64,000 nt of DNA, from positions 1,364,001-1,428,000 of the forward strand of contig PUDQ02000003.1 of the NCBI GenBank assembly GCA_002964805.2, read 5' to 3'. Position 1 is the first letter of the stretch; every line of letters starts with the position of its first letter. The DNA comes from Trametes villosa (Eukaryota > Basidiomycota > Agaricomycetes > Polyporales > Polyporaceae). Shown piece by piece: positions 1 through 12,302 of this stretch. The translations under genes were made by a program, and so were the position numbers. The notes under the pieces are model-generated. The model had not been told where the DNA came from, did no database searches, and was given only the letters and a program-made list of their open reading frames with translations.

Positions 1-297
1 CACGAGCACTACAAGATGTTGATAGCTTATGTGAGTTAGAATCTGAGTTCCAGGGCCATACGTTCGCTACAAGAGCTTATCGAGCATTAATCAGAGCTCC
101 TGATCTCCATGCTGGACTCCGCACACGCCCGAGAGCGTGCGGATTCCACTCGGCGGACTGTGGTACATTGCGCGTACGTTTGCTCACGAGATCCGGGCAA
201 AAAGGCTTAATCTCAGCAGGCGTACCGCCATACTGTGGCAAGCAGGCGTCGAGCCTTGATGTGCAGGATAGATACCAAAACGCACAGCGACCAGCGG
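1..297. other. No gene seen (left edge)
   Basis: I see no open frame with coding character and no splice-consistent exon chain here. The stretch is the left flank of the inverted-repeat element that starts at about 298. Confidence 0.4.
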
Positions 298-317
298 CAT
301 CAGCAAAATCGCACCCC
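298..317 (+). repeat. Left terminal inverted repeat
   Basis: Identical in all 20 bases to the reverse complement of 1694-1713. It marks the left end of the 1.4-kb element. Confidence 0.7.
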
Positions 318-1693
318 TTCCTACCGGTCCTGGGTGGTCCTATATAGGACCCCCAGGATCAATAGGACATAGGATGGCCCGTCCTATCAAGGCTATGTCG
401 ATTTCCTGGGATAGGACGGATCCATCCTACGTAGGATCGGCGGTCCTATAGTATGATCGGAAAGGATGCACGGCAGGAACAATCACAAGATGTATGCACA
501 CATCGGGACCAGTTGATTCTACACCGAAATATATTCCTCGGACACCGGCTACCAGCCGCTATAAAATACATGGATGTCTAAGTGACTACGAATAAGAACC
601 GGGCGAGCATCTCGGGCATCGCCTAGCAATAGTCGACACCCCCTGACTACAGAAGCCCGCTCAACGCGATTATCGTATACATAAGTCAACGACGAGCCGC
701 TTCTGTGTGAGATCATACGGGTGAGCGAGCGGAAGACGTGTTAACGAGGAGAAAGGGGTGAATGCGTACCCCAGTGCATATCGAGCCGAGTTTTCTGACC
801 AAAGAAGCGTGGCAAGTACAAGTGTCGCCACGGAAGGCTTGTCCAGTCGGCCGCCGTCGACGCGTGGACTCGACACCATCGAGGGGGAGCATAGATGAGT
901 GATCATGCAGTTGTGAGGGTGTGCCAATAGCGGAGTAAGCAACATTGGGGATGATGAACGGGTGGCCTTGAGGAGACTCGACAAGCCGTAGAGAGCTTCA
1001 GAGACGGCAGAAGGACCATAGGACGAGCCATGTGCCAAGAGGTACAACATCGACGCCGAAGGAATACGAGGATGCCGAGGACGAGAGTAGCCAAGCATAG
1101 GTAGCTAGTTGTGAGAGAGACGAGACAGACTTACAAGGCCGAAGGGAGGGCAGCGCTCAGCCGGGGGAGACGAACGACAAGCTGTCTTGCTGTGTAGAGT
1201 GGCGGTTGCTGGCGGTATCTAGAGTACAGACTAGACGGGGAGCCGGCAGCATCAGTCCTCAAAAACCAGAAAGCAGACATGCGTAGAGAGTAGCCAGCAG
1301 GAAACCCTACGAAGACAGGGGAGGAACAGATTGCGATGATGAAGGCAGAAGGAGAGAGGCGGCAAGGTAAAGGCGCTCACCACGCCAGCGAGACAGTCAT
1401 TGATGGAGCCACGTGGTCAGCAAAGCTGAGCGCCTGGCGCTCGTCGTACTTTGGATTTTCTCCCCTGAACCTCATCGCGCGCAATGTTGTGCACTCCCAA
1501 ACGCTTCCGTGTATGTATTCGAGATGTACGGAGACTAATCTAGCATTCCCGGACCAGAAAACATATATCTGAAAATTCACGCTCATGCGCCCAAAGTGTG
1601 TATGATCGGAAGGCGTCCCAGGACCCGCAGGAAGGCTTCCATAAGACGTAGGATGGCTCGTAGGACATAGGACCCCTTCATAGGACATATGAT

Positions 1694-1713
1694 GGGGTGC
1701 GATTTTGCTGATG
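1694..1713 (-). repeat. Right terminal inverted repeat
   Basis: Reverse complement of 298-317 over all 20 bases. The match stops at the next outer base on both sides, which defines the termini. Confidence 0.7.
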
Positions 1714-1887
1714 GGGCGGGTCGCACGCCACCACTACTGGCAGCGACGCATCCTGTTCAACACCTTCTGCCACCATATTCGATCGAAGAGGATGCGGGAA
1801 GGTCATAAGGCGACTGCCAGGGCTTGCTCCGGTATCTCACCACCCCTCCTTCCCTCCCATCTCTTGAGGCTTGGAGTCTCATCGATC

Positions 1888-4800
1888 ATGGCCCCTACTC
1901 TCGCGTGGTACGCACTCTGCGTCTCTTTCACGGCGCTCCTCGCCTTGTCCCAACCTCCGCCCCAAACGTTCTTTCCTGCGAGCGTCCCACTGGCTAATCG
2001 GTCGCCCTATATGAGCGCGTGGTATAACAGCATCCAGGGTGCGTTGCCTCTGTCTCAATCGTGGCCTGTGTTCTGGAATCAGCAGGTACGTGTCCCATAG
2101 ATCTCCTCTGTTCAGGGCTCATATACGTCACTACGTACAGGACCATCTGGGTTGGGTGGGAAAAATCCGCGTGGACGGCACGTCGTACGAGTGGATGAGC
2201 TTCAATCTCGCACCCACTGTCGGGAATGCGAATGTCACGAACATCAAGATTACCCCTACGCGTTCCATCTTCACTATGCAGGCGGGCCCCGTCAACATGA
2301 CCATCACTTTCCTTTCTCCGATCGAGGTGAGACGATTCACCACACTCACGACGTATGCTCATCGGACTTAGCCCTCAGACTGGGTCCTACAGTCCCTTCC
2401 GTTCTCCTACCTGTCCATCGAGGCGAGTTCCTTGGACGGTCAAGAGCATCACATACAGGTCTACAGCGACATCACCGCAGGTATGCACTTCGCTGGCTGG
2501 GGTTTTTTCGGAGTTCTGGCTGACAGGAATTCTGCCGGTAGAGTGGCTTTCCGGAAACCGAGTAAGCGATGTGATGTGGGGTCACAATACGACAAGCAGT
2601 AGCGCCTTCTTCGAGATACAGCTCCAGTCTCCCCTGGAGGGCGTCGAAGAGGTAAACCAGCAAGCACAAGACGGTATCTCTTACTATGCAACAGCAAATG
2701 TAGGTGTCCCGCGGCTCGTATCGGCAGGCTTGCGTTGACTCCGGCTACGATCGAATCGACGTCATAGGCACCAGGCATGACCTGGCAACTCGGCGGTGAT
2801 GCGGTCGTTCGAGGCGATTTCGACAAGCAGGGAGTCCTCGCAAACAATTTCAGCACTGCGTTTGCACCCATGGAGCCGTGAGCAGTGCTACTTCCCCTTT
2901 ATGCCTTCCCTTATTGAGCATACCGTACGATATCGCAGCGTCTGGACGGTGTTTGGCTTCGCCTTGGACCTTGGCATGATCAAGAGCACCCCGTCCCCAG
3001 TGACCTGGGCGATCGGATACGTACGCGACCCGTCGATCATCTATACCGCCCCGGACTCTGGGGTGCACAGGTTGAGGCCCTACTTCGTGACGAAGTACGG
3101 GACTAATATTGCAGCCGCGGTAATGCTTCCTTCCCCTGACAGTCCATGCGAAATTCACAAACCTTCAGATCGACGACTTCCTTTCAGGCTACGCCGACGC
3201 GCTCCAGAGAGCCATCGCTTTTGACGATGCGGTCATTGCGAGCGCATCCGCGGTTTCCTCACAATACGCAGACCTCGTCTCCCTTGCGGCGCGGCAGGTA
3301 CTGAGCACCCTCGATATCACCGTCACCACAGGCTCCGACGGGAATCCGAACGCTTCCGACGTGCGGATATTCATGAAGAACATAGGAGAGGCTAATTCGA
3401 CGACTGGGTGCGTGAATATCTTGAGTAAACGATCCAGTGTTAGCTTAACATTGTGCTCACAGGCGCGTCAACCCCGTCGAACGAATCTACGCAGCGTTAC
3501 CTGCGTTGCTGTACTTCAACTCCTCTTTGGTCGGACCGTTACTAGCACCTCTCCTCGACGCCCAGGACGACCTAGGCTCAAACCCTCCGTACGCCACACA
3601 GGATATCGGTGAGTATCGAGGCGCACCATGTATCGGTCGTGCTAATACTGTTTGTAGGGACAACATATCCTCATGCGACAGGCGCACATTGGCCCCACGG
3701 CCAGGGCGTCGAGCGTGAGTACCCACATATTATCTCCGCGAAGCCGATGTACCTACTAATAGAGTACAGAGTCCGGAAACATGCTTATTGTCTTGTATGC
3801 GCACGCAAGATTCTCCGGAGACGGCTCGTTATTGCAGAAGCACGTGTGTACTTTCCTACCGGTCCTCAGTCATCGCATCTCATTAGTAACAGTATGCCCT
3901 GGCGAAACGCTGGGCGGATTATCTCATCAACAACACCCTGAGGCCTACAAATCAGTGCGTCAGTTTCTATTGGGTAGTATGAGGGAGGTCAGCCCGTAAC
4001 CGCTCTCGTCCTAGGGCACCCGTCGACGATGCGAGCCCGGCGGCTGTGACGAACCTTGCGATCAAAGGCATTATCGCCGTAAAAGCAATGGCGCAGATCA
4101 GCCGAGCACTGGGAGAGGACACCGACGTTCAAGAGTACGATGTGAGCGGCTCGGAGGCTCGCCGGCTCTGCATGTATTCAGCTAATGAACCCATATTTAG
4201 AGTCAAGCTGCGGCACTCTACGACCAGTGGCAGTCGCTAGTGCTCTCGTCAAACCAGCAACACATGCTCGGGGCCGACGATGACCAAGAGTCCTGGGCTT
4301 TGATGTACAACTTCTATGCGGACCGTCTACTAGGTACCAACGTCGTAAGCCAGACAGTGCGTTCGCTACGCCCCCATGCTTTCACGGTGTTGGATAGTTC
4401 CAGCTCACACCATGATGTATAGCTTCTACAGAGTCAGACCGCCTTCTACAAGCTACTCCTCAGCACAAGTAGGCGGACTGCGTTCGTCGAACTTCTCAAT
4501 GCTAACATCAACCCGCCAGGCCCTCCGTTCGGTTTGAAACTCGACAGCACGGTCCAAGAATCAAGCATAGGTGCGTCTGGGGCAATCCTTGGTAGGCGAT
4601 GCGCGCATGCTGATATTCTCATCACAGCATGGCTGCTCTTCACCGCGGGGATCGTTTCGGACGATGGGGTCCGAGATGGCCTTGTTCGCGGCGCATGGGC
4701 GAGAGCGTCGTCTAACGTGACGATTGGCGCATTCCCGGACCATTACGACGTCCAGACCGGCGCTGTGTTGGATGGCTCTGCGGGGTGATTTGCATCCATT

Positions 4801-5578
4801 TGCATCCTCTGCGTGTTCCAAACATTCCTGACATGTTTCGGCCCTTCTAGGCCCGCCGTCGGAGGCGTCTTCTCGCTCCTGGCGTTGAAGTAAGTTTCGA
4901 ACGTACCCTCAATGTTCAGCTACCGCGACGCTAAGCAAGCACTGCAGTCTCACCGCGAAGGATATAATCGCTTCCAGCGAGCCTCAGCCCCGCGGCCCAG
5001 TCAAAAATCCACGGAATCCCGTGGGTCCCATGGCAGGCGGCATTGCGGGAGGCATGGCTCTCATCGTACTCGTCGCCGCCGGCGTGTGCTTCGTCATGCG
5101 CAGGCGTCGCCGCCGCCTCGCTCTTCTGCACCCGAACCTCCATCCTTGGCCCACATCGACATACAGCCCTCCTTCCCAGCTGCAGAATCCGCGCACACCA
5201 TGCTACGACATCGGTATCGAGGGGGCGTCCCGAGACCCGGCGAACACCATGGCCATCCTCGAGCCGAACATGGCAGACGCCACCTCACCAGCCACACTCG
5301 CGCCCCTTGGCAGGCCATCTCTCCCAGAGATATCCAAGCCGGACGAAGGCCCGGAACGCGCGGTGCAAGCGCGGGATCCTGTTTCATCGAACGCGCTGCC
5401 TCACCAAGCAGGGGATGCTTCCAGCCATATGCATGAGCCCCCGCGATCGTCGTGGAGCACGGGTTCCGGGGGATCCACGGAGATGCGTGGGCTGCGCACG
5501 GAGATGGAGAGCTTGCGGCGAGCGGTTCTAGAGATCCAGGAGGAACGGCTGGCGCCCCCTCCCGAGTATACGGGATAG
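1888..5578 (+). CDS. GtaA-type glutaminase-like protein, membrane-anchored
   Basis: Member of the fungal GtaA glutaminase-like family (DUF4964, DUF5127, DUF4965 and DUF1793 in order); many basidiomycete members have no proven substrate. The start at 1888 opens a hydrophobic signal peptide (LAWYALCVSFTALLALS). Exons split by short introns then give the family hallmarks: GWVGKIRVDGTSYEWM near 2155, ISYYATANV near 2680, FGFALDLG near 2950, YADLVSLAARQ near 3270, HATGAHWPHGQG near 3675 and SGNMLIVLYAHARFSGDGS near 3775. WALMYNFYADRLL (4295) and FPDHYDVQTGAVLDG (4735) follow. The last exon adds a transmembrane helix (GGMALIVLVAAGVCFVM, about 5050-5100), an Arg-rich stop-transfer stretch and a cytosolic tail ending PPPEYTG. 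The enzyme part would therefore be exposed outside the cell. No frameshift is evident. Family placement is firm; glutaminase activity is inferred. Confidence 0.85.
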
Positions 5579-6089
5579 AGCTAGGGAGGTCTGAGCGAGA
5601 TGCGAGATCGTGGGCTTTCGGTGGAGACTCGGGTGTCGCAGAGTTGGATGTATACGTAGGACGCCTGTACACGCATGCGAAAGGGCTGTGAAACTGAGCT
5701 TCTATCACGCATGACCCTCGCAAGGACGCGCTAGCGCGTAGAGCAGGTCATCGGATGTCTAGAGCGTGCTCTAACTCCCACAGAGTTACTACCCCGTGGC
5801 AGCTTCCAGGTGTCTGAGCCACTGTGCTGGAGTGGTATTAGAACGTCCCGAACGGCATGTACTCTTGCGACATTGATGGCAGCGCTGGTGACGGTCAAGG
5901 GCTGACGGACGGGAAACAGTGTATCGGATGTCAAACATACATTTACTAGTCACAGAGATATCAGCTCCCATACGGCAATCTGCGCTATAGTCAGCGGTCT
6001 CTACATATCGCGGTGCTCCTGGTACATGGGAAGTGGGCGTAAGAAGAGGCAAACGAATGTACGTACCATGTCCCCTCACGAGTCCGACA
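5579..6089. other. Convergent intergenic region
   Basis: Lies between the 3' ends of the glutaminase-like and F-box-like genes. It presumably carries both 3' untranslated regions. No coding exon chain is visible. Confidence 0.4.
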
Positions 6090-7425
6090 TCACGCAGAGT
6101 CCCTCACAAAGTCCATCATCACCTGAAGACCCCGCCGCACGCTGATCCGCACACCCGCATCTCGAAGAGGTCCCAACGCGGCTGATATCCTCGCCACGAG
6201 ATCCTTCTTCGCCGGGACCATGGAGCTGCGAACATGCGGAGGCAGGGAGAGCCCCTTGTAGTCGATGGGCCCCCCGTACGGCGTGACTTGCAGGTCCCTC
6301 AGGGCGGGGTACGCCTCCGGCCGAAAGACTTGGGAGAACTCCGCGAGCGACTGCGGGTCGTACGAAGTGTCGAGTTTCGGTCCCATCGGAGGCTGGCATA
6401 TGAGAGCGAGCGAGAGCGCCCTCAAGGTGCGCACGAACGCATATGTGGGCAGGGCGGAGAGTAGAGCGGTGAGGACGGGGATAATCGTGCGGGACGACTC
6501 GTCCCGAACGCTGACCACCATAGAAAGAGACAGGCTCTCTAGATTATCACACTCTCCGAGGGCGGTAAAGAACGACACATCTTCCGCGTAATCAGCGACC
6601 GAGAAGGCGAGGAAGCACGTTGCGCTTACCAGCTGATAGCGGGCGGGACACCAGGACTCGCACTTCGCGCAGAGTGCTGCGTGAAAGCCTGACAACGCCT
6701 GACCACCCCGACAAAGCGCCCGGCGTAGCATGTACGTGCAGGCTCAACGTGTGCAACGCGGGAGGCGCGTCTACCAGCAGGATGTCATCGCGCAAGGTGG
6801 AGATGACGGAGTCGACGGGAGGCGTGTTGGCCGAGGGCTTGTGCATGTGTATTCGTAGCACCTTGACGGAAGGTATACCTCGGGGGGCGAGCATCTGCGC
6901 CGCGGAGTTGGCAGGATACCCAGACACCTGCGATTCTGGCTGGGACTGTGCTGGGGAGCCTATGATCTGGATGCAGTCAATATGGAGCTCTTCGAGCCGC
7001 TCGAGAGACCCATAAAGCGATCTGAAGCGGGCAACACCACCGTCCCCACCGGCCCGTATGTTGATCCTAGAGAGTTTTAACGACTGTATGCTGCGCAGGT
7101 GGTCCAGTCTGAGCATGTGGGGTAGGGTGGAAGGATGATAGTTGTCGCCTTCGCCACATATCAGCAGTTTCACCGGGAGCCCGGCGAGCGACGAGCCCGG
7201 CGAGAACGTGTTCATGAAATCGTGCGCGTCCGAGCCAGGTAGGCTGTCGATCGGAGAGTACTCGAGCCGGATTTCGATGGGTCGAGATAGGTGGAGCCGC
7301 GCACGAGCTGTCTGTGCCGAAGGTACGAGGGCGCATGCGGCCAGAGACCGCCAGTCGGTAGCGATGAGGTCGATGATAGCGTCAAAGAGCTCTTGGGGGA
7401 GCGATGGCGCAGCGTGTTGGGACAT
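6090..7425 (-). CDS. F-box-like / leucine-rich hypothetical protein
   Basis: Two exons. Exon 1 begins MSQHAAPSLPQELFDAIID, where the LPxELxDxIID pattern plus the following LAACALV resembles the short F-box-like helix that opens many Agaricomycete F-box proteins. The rest is Leu-rich with irregular repeats (LRSIQSLKLSRINI, LERLEELHIDCIQI, LHTLSLHVH, LESLSLSMVV), consistent with a degenerate LRR domain. A roughly 50-bp intron near 6588-6637 (donor gtaagc) joins SRPLSA to DVSFFTALGE. The start at 7425 is preferred over in-frame ATGs at 7449 and 7455 because the sequence just upstream reads as a 5' leader intron (gttagt donor, ctaat branch, cacag acceptor). The likely role is substrate recognition in an SCF ubiquitin ligase, but this is inferred from a weak motif. 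Confidence 0.7.
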
Positions 7426-7455
7426 GGGTGGATCACTGTGAGTTGCCATTAGCAA

Positions 7456-8661
7456 TCCAACAATGCATGCTACGCTGAACTAACCTTGACCCTGTGATGT
7501 TTCGGTGAACATGAACGAGAGGCCCGGCACCAGAGCGTAAGATCTTCATAGTACGCGTGTAACTCAGGCTATGGATGGGATCAGATTAGTCACTCGACGT
7601 CTCTCGGAGAAAGCCGGCTCGGATATGTCGATCGAGAGACTGCTCGATATTGTAGCACCACGAATAGCCAATGGAGCTAGGAATGGGGCTCAGCCTAGCA
7701 GTACCCCCAGCAAACACCCAGTACTTGCCAGTGGTAGGAGGAAAGGAGACGACAGGCGCCCTCGGGGATTCTTTGCATCACAGCCAAACACAGATAAATA
7801 CGGTGGCAGAGCGCTTCGTGCAGGCGCCAATTACTTTCCTCCCCTAGACCCCCACTGTTTGTGTTGATACCGCCAGAATCCAGACCACCGATTGCAACAC
7901 GAAAATCCTTGGCCGCTCTAGAGGTTAGACCACATATACCCCTGGCCGTTGCTAACGTACAGGCTGTGCGGCTAAGAAGCAATATCACTCTCCGCGTCGG
8001 GGAACAAGATCTTTCGCGCTCGGTGACGTGCCGTATCCGAACCCCAGCGGCTGCGCGGACTTCTCCAAGCCTTCAGGATTTCTACAATCTTGTAGTGACA
8101 TGTGACGTTCATTGCCGTGCCCAGGCGCACATGCTATCGCCGAGTGTCCGGGCCTACAGCGGTGGATATATCGCGCACGCCGAAGCTGAGGCTTCACTAG
8201 GCTTCATGATCCAGGCTCTTCCAGTTCAAATTAACTGCATGGAGCTGCAGTGGAGATCGTTGTCGGAGCTTCTCAAGCCGGTGGAACTCAAATTGGTGAG
8301 GCTTACCAATTGGATTGTCGCATTGTGGAAGTACTGAACGTGACCGGCGAATAGTAAATGGCCGTCTCACCGCTGAAGCATGCGCGGTTCGCGCTACTGG
8401 TGGCAACGCGTATCTCTGAATACCGCGCGCTGTCAACAACGCTGTTCTACTCAGAGCCGATGTCGGTTTCCGTAGTGGGTCTCCGTAAGAGCTCTGGTGT
8501 CATCTTCAGACGCACTCAGGGCCAAGGCGAACTATGCAACTCTGCGGCTCTTACAAAGTCGCCGGCGTGCAGATGACGACGTCCGTGACGCTCTGAGGCG
8601 AGTATATAGAGGACCCCATAGCTGTTCTTTCGGGTTGAAGCGTCGTGGACTCTCGCTCGAC
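7456..8661. promoter_or_regulatory. 5' flank of UbiA-1, part of the duplicated segment
   Basis: No supported gene. From about 7770 onward the sequence matches the upstream flank of UbiA-2 (about 19470-20345, inverted), for example caacacgaaaa near 7895. The two UbiA genes were therefore copied with their upstream DNA. A TATA-like tatata at 8603-8608 sits 54 bp before the UbiA-1 start codon; the equivalent place in UbiA-2 reads tacttaaag. Confidence 0.5.
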
Positions 8662-9898
8662 ATGCCGAAGTCCTCACAGCCCGGGCCTAGCCGCATTCTG
8701 CCGGCATGCATCAGTATAGGATACTCTAAACTCGGCAACACCGCTCTTATCTTCTACGCTTGCATCGAATCCGATATCAAGACGACCCTTATCCCAAATG
8801 TAAGTCGCTACCCTCCCTCGGAAGCATACTCTCACGCGCGGCGAAACTCTTAGACTGCCTTCGGTGTGGTCGCGGCGGGGGACTATCGCCTCGCCGGACT
8901 GCTCACCCGCCTATCCTGGGTGGCGCTCCACCTCCTACAATTCTGCCTCGCCAACCAGATTCATGACCCGGACGAGGACCGCAAGAACAAACCAAACCGT
9001 CCGATACCGGCGGGCAAGATATCCATCGCCAACGCCCGCCGCCTCCGCTGGGCGCTCCTTCCCGCATCTCTGCTCATCTCTCACTTATGCGGGGTGCTCG
9101 AGCCCTCGCTCGTGCTCACGCTGTGCACTGTCGCGTACAACGAGGGAGGCATGAGCTCCCACTGGCTCACCCGCAACGCCCTGAACGCCGTCGGGTATGG
9201 CTGTTTCTGCATCGGGGCAGCGCATGTTGGACGTAATGGTGTGTTTCCCTCCATGCTCACTGTAGCTGCTGTCGTCTTTACATGTCTTCCGACAGGCATC
9301 GCATCCGATGGTAGCGTCAACGCCATCCCTGCGGTCAAAATTGCCGCAGTAAACGTCCTCATCATCTTCACGACTATCCAGGCGCAGGACTTCAAGGACG
9401 TCGAGGGCGACGCCGCGATCGGGCGCCGCACGCTCCCGCTTGTTTATCCCGCCCTGAGCCGCGCCCTCACCGTAGCTGCGGTCCCTGCATGGTCGCTCCT
9501 CGTCTCGTACCTCTGGGACGTACGGGTGGAGCTCGCGGTTGCGCTCGTCGCACTCGGCTTTGCGACTGGCGCTTGGTTGTTGCGGGGCCGGAGCCGCAAG
9601 TCGGACGCCCAGGCGTACGTGCTATACAATGTACGTCTGCAGCCTGCAGATGGCGCATCATCGTCGTACTGACAGTCTGCGGTGTAGGTGTGGCTTTGTG
9701 TGTTGCACGTCGCGCCTTTCGTTTGAACGAGAGCAGGAATATACTTGGCGTAGAGGATGGGCAACGAACACGCGATGCAGTGGATACAGTCAGGGATGTC
9801 ATTTTTTCGCTGAGAGACCAAATCCGCCATGTATGCCTGAATCGGAAGCCATCGTGATTTCCAGTTGAGCCTGCAACGTGTAAATACATTATCTTCGA
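7770..9898 (+). repeat. Inverted segmental duplication, left copy (UbiA-1 unit)
   Basis: About 2.1 kb covering upstream DNA, the UbiA-1 gene and its 3' flank. It matches 18257-20345 in opposite orientation. Similarity runs past the stop codon through a shared 3' flank (tacttggcgtagag, acattatcttcga) and ends abruptly near 9898. Boundaries were judged by eye. Confidence 0.75.
8662..9726 (+). CDS. UbiA-1: UbiA-family membrane prenyltransferase / terpene cyclase
   Basis: Four exons (8662-8799, 8854-9238, 9296-9630, 9688-9726) give a 298-residue polytopic protein, a usual UbiA length. UbiA enzymes bind a prenyl diphosphate through Mg2+ held by two Asp-rich loops. Both are present: N80-Q-I-H-D84-P-D-E-D88 after the first helices, and D206-F-K-D209-V-E-G-D213 in the second half. 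The first loop is followed by the KNKPNRPIPAGKIS stretch seen in fungal members. The start at 8662 is supported by the paralogue, whose first exon has exactly the same length (138 bp) and an equivalent ATG. The C-terminal micro-domain WLCVLHVAPFV is encoded by a 39-bp exon shared by all three copies. Substrate is unknown: aromatic prenylation and terpene cyclisation are both known in the family. It converges on DUF6534-A 207 bp away. Confidence 0.85.
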
Positions 9899-9932
9899 GC
9901 TGTCTTCTCCCTGCCAAGCACGCATTTCGGCG

Positions 9933-12302
9933 CTATCCTTCGGATACAGAAGACTTCTCCGGGTCACAGATGTCCCAGCGGTAGGCGCTATACAGCGCGT
10001 GGGCGCGGCGGGCGGGCTCCGAGTCTGTCGCAGTACCGCGCCCAGCCATTCTCTCCCGTGCGTCCGGGAAGGCGACTGGAGCCTACGGCGGATATAGCAG
10101 CAATGCGGTTAGCACAGGGGCGACCGCGGGGATGGATGTATGCGAAGCGTACACCCGGTGCGTTTATATCGGATCCTAGAGCAGGGAGCACCTGCTGCGC
10201 CCGTGTCCGCGTGCCCAGCTCGATGACCTCGGCTCCGGGGGATTGCTCAAACGTACGGGAGGCAAGGGATCGACGCGAGTTGAGCCTGGGAGATAGGCCG
10301 TATGAGACATGTGCAGCTCATGGACCGTAGACACTCACGCCGCTAAGACTGCATTGGCGTAGACTGGCGGGAAAGTAGCGTCAGCTCGCGGAGGGTACCC
10401 AGGCCAAAGATCGAATCACGGACGCTTGTTGCCAACGACGCCCGCTCCGGCCCAGATCAGATTGTGCCGTTCCATAAGAGCCTAGAGAGTGCGTATGAGC
10501 GGCGTATCTCAAATCGCTTTGCGAGAGGATGGCTTACCAGTATGAAGACGACAACTCCAACGGCGCTGAGGCCAGACTTCAATCTTGAGCCGTCTTGAGA
10601 ATGATAGAACGACAGTGCGATCTGACCTTGTCAACAACCCTGTGATGGATCTGTCAGTATGCGAGGCAGACCGTGATACGGAAGAGACATGCCGGTGTTC
10701 GCAGTGTACAACACCAGCGTCTCGACGGTACTATCCGATCTGTGGGGTAGTGTGCCATGAGAAGTCGGGTAACGGATCGAGGTTTATTCCCTCACCCACC
10801 CCTTGAATCCTGTGCGGCTGTGAAGCAGGATGTAGATGAGGGTTCCCGTCAAGAGAGTGTCCGCGCAGAGGGTACAGCCGAAGTATGCCGAGATTGCCCA
10901 CTAAAACATGCGACCTCATGCGTCACAAACAGCACGCAGGCCGAGCGCAAGACGGCTTACGCTGTACCGCTCGACAGTCGCGACCCACGGGGAAATGAAC
11001 CTGGCGAAGTCAGAACGTCAGAGTTCGAGCATGAACATATAAGGGCGTAACGTATGTACTGACACTTTCGCTGTCGCCACTGATTACGTATAATGTTAGC
11101 TACACGTCGACACCGCAACGTATACGCCGGCCACATACCCAAGCAAAACGCTTTATGGTAAGCCCGAAAGTCAGTGACCAGAATGTCTTGGGTCGCGCGT
11201 CAAACATACCCATTCCAGCTGCATTCAGTATGGCCTATAGAACACACCGCGTCGTCGGCGGTGTCCTGTTAGATCAAGGACCGACGCGAACCCTGTATCG
11301 AGGAAGGCTCACCGCGACCGCAACGATCCGGCTGTGATGCGAGCCGACTGTCGGCACGGTAGATACTAAAGCTGACATTGGTTTATCAGTTGAATGAACT
11401 GTAATACAACTCTCTTACGCAGATACACGCGTCGCGCATAAAAGCTGGAAACCCGGGGAGTCAGATATTGGAAGACGATCCGTTAAAGGTGGCAGCGAAT
11501 ACGCACGAGTGGCAGAGCAGCGTGGTAACAGCCTATATCCACGACTAAATGTCAGCGAGGCTACAGCAGTCACACGGTCTGGAAGATTACGGTACCGTGG
11601 TAGGGATTACGAGCTTCGAGGACAATCGGGGTGAGTGACGTTGTGATCAACCAGGTCCGCGGACTCAAGCGCAGCGTACCGTAAAAGTGCTGCATGATAT
11701 TCATGTCAAAAATGCGATACAGGGAAGCCACTGCTAACTCACGAATGGGAGCGTAGGATGCTAGACCGACTAGAGTGGTTACTGATCATATAGAAGTAGC
11801 TGAGACATCGATGATACTCAGGTTAGCTTCGGAGATGATAGGAACACGGAGATACTCACCATGACTCGGCAGTACATAATGTATGCACTGTCTCCAAGAC
11901 GCTATGCTCAGCGTGAGTATCCAGCGGCCGCTGTCCTCGGATGCGCCAATGACAGGGCTTACAATAGGGCCGGAACCTGTGTAGCCACACTCGTTGTCAG
12001 GCGAGTACGACGATGAGACACATGTCCAGAGGACTTACCAGCATACGGCACATGAGAGCGTCGACGGGGTAGAGCTCATAGTATCTCGAGATCTGGTAGA
12101 GGGTGACGCCGTACAGTCTATTGGACAGCGGGTGAGCAGACGACTCTCGTCGGGTCAGTCACCGCCTCTCTGGCACTCACATCGCGGATATCATGCTGCC
12201 GATGAACATGGCTCCTAGGGTATCATTGGGAATAGGGATGGGAAGCTGGGGAGCTGTAGAAGCGATATACGCGGTGTTGTTTGCCAATACGGCAGTGGCC
12301 AT
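9933..12302 (-). CDS. DUF6534-A: seven-helix-type membrane protein
   Basis: Many-exon gene of the Agaricomycete DUF6534 family, whose function is not established. Exon 1 (12181-12302) encodes MATAVLANNTAYIAS then NDTLGAMFIGSMISA. A phase-2 intron then leads into LYGVTLYQISRYYELYPVDA, the diagnostic first-loop motif. Later exons give YFYMISNHSS, FYARRVYL and LNSRRSLASRTFEQ, and the final exon is Arg-rich and polar, ending PEKSSVSEG. Its exon pattern and sequence closely parallel DUF6534-B at 21701 (exon 1 is 122 bp in both), but it lies in inverse orientation. Hydrophobic segments dominate the first two thirds and the C-terminus is probably cytosolic. Short exons make internal joins uncertain. 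It converges on UbiA-1. Confidence 0.75.

Larger units (their letters stand above)
298..1713. mobile_element. Terminal-inverted-repeat element, about 1.4 kb
   Basis: A perfect 20-bp inverted repeat (catcagcaaaatcgcacccc) bounds this interval: 298-317 on the plus strand and 1694-1713 as its reverse complement. Inside each end lie clusters of short gtcctat/ataggac words (about 330-460 and 1650-1690) in many orientations, which would fold strongly. No clear target-site duplication flanks the termini, and no recognisable transposase is seen. A minus-strand frame near 1377-1688 looks exon-like and is followed by a plausible donor, but it matches no family I know. The structure suggests a non-autonomous DNA transposon or an old element with captured sequence. 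It ends only about 175 bp before the glutaminase-like start codon, so it may contribute to that promoter. Confidence 0.5.

Noticed and set aside
4912..5436. Arg-rich plus-strand frame overlapping the glutaminase-like tail
   Set aside because: Shadow frame of the last glutaminase-like exon, which encodes a coherent transmembrane helix and tail in its own frame.
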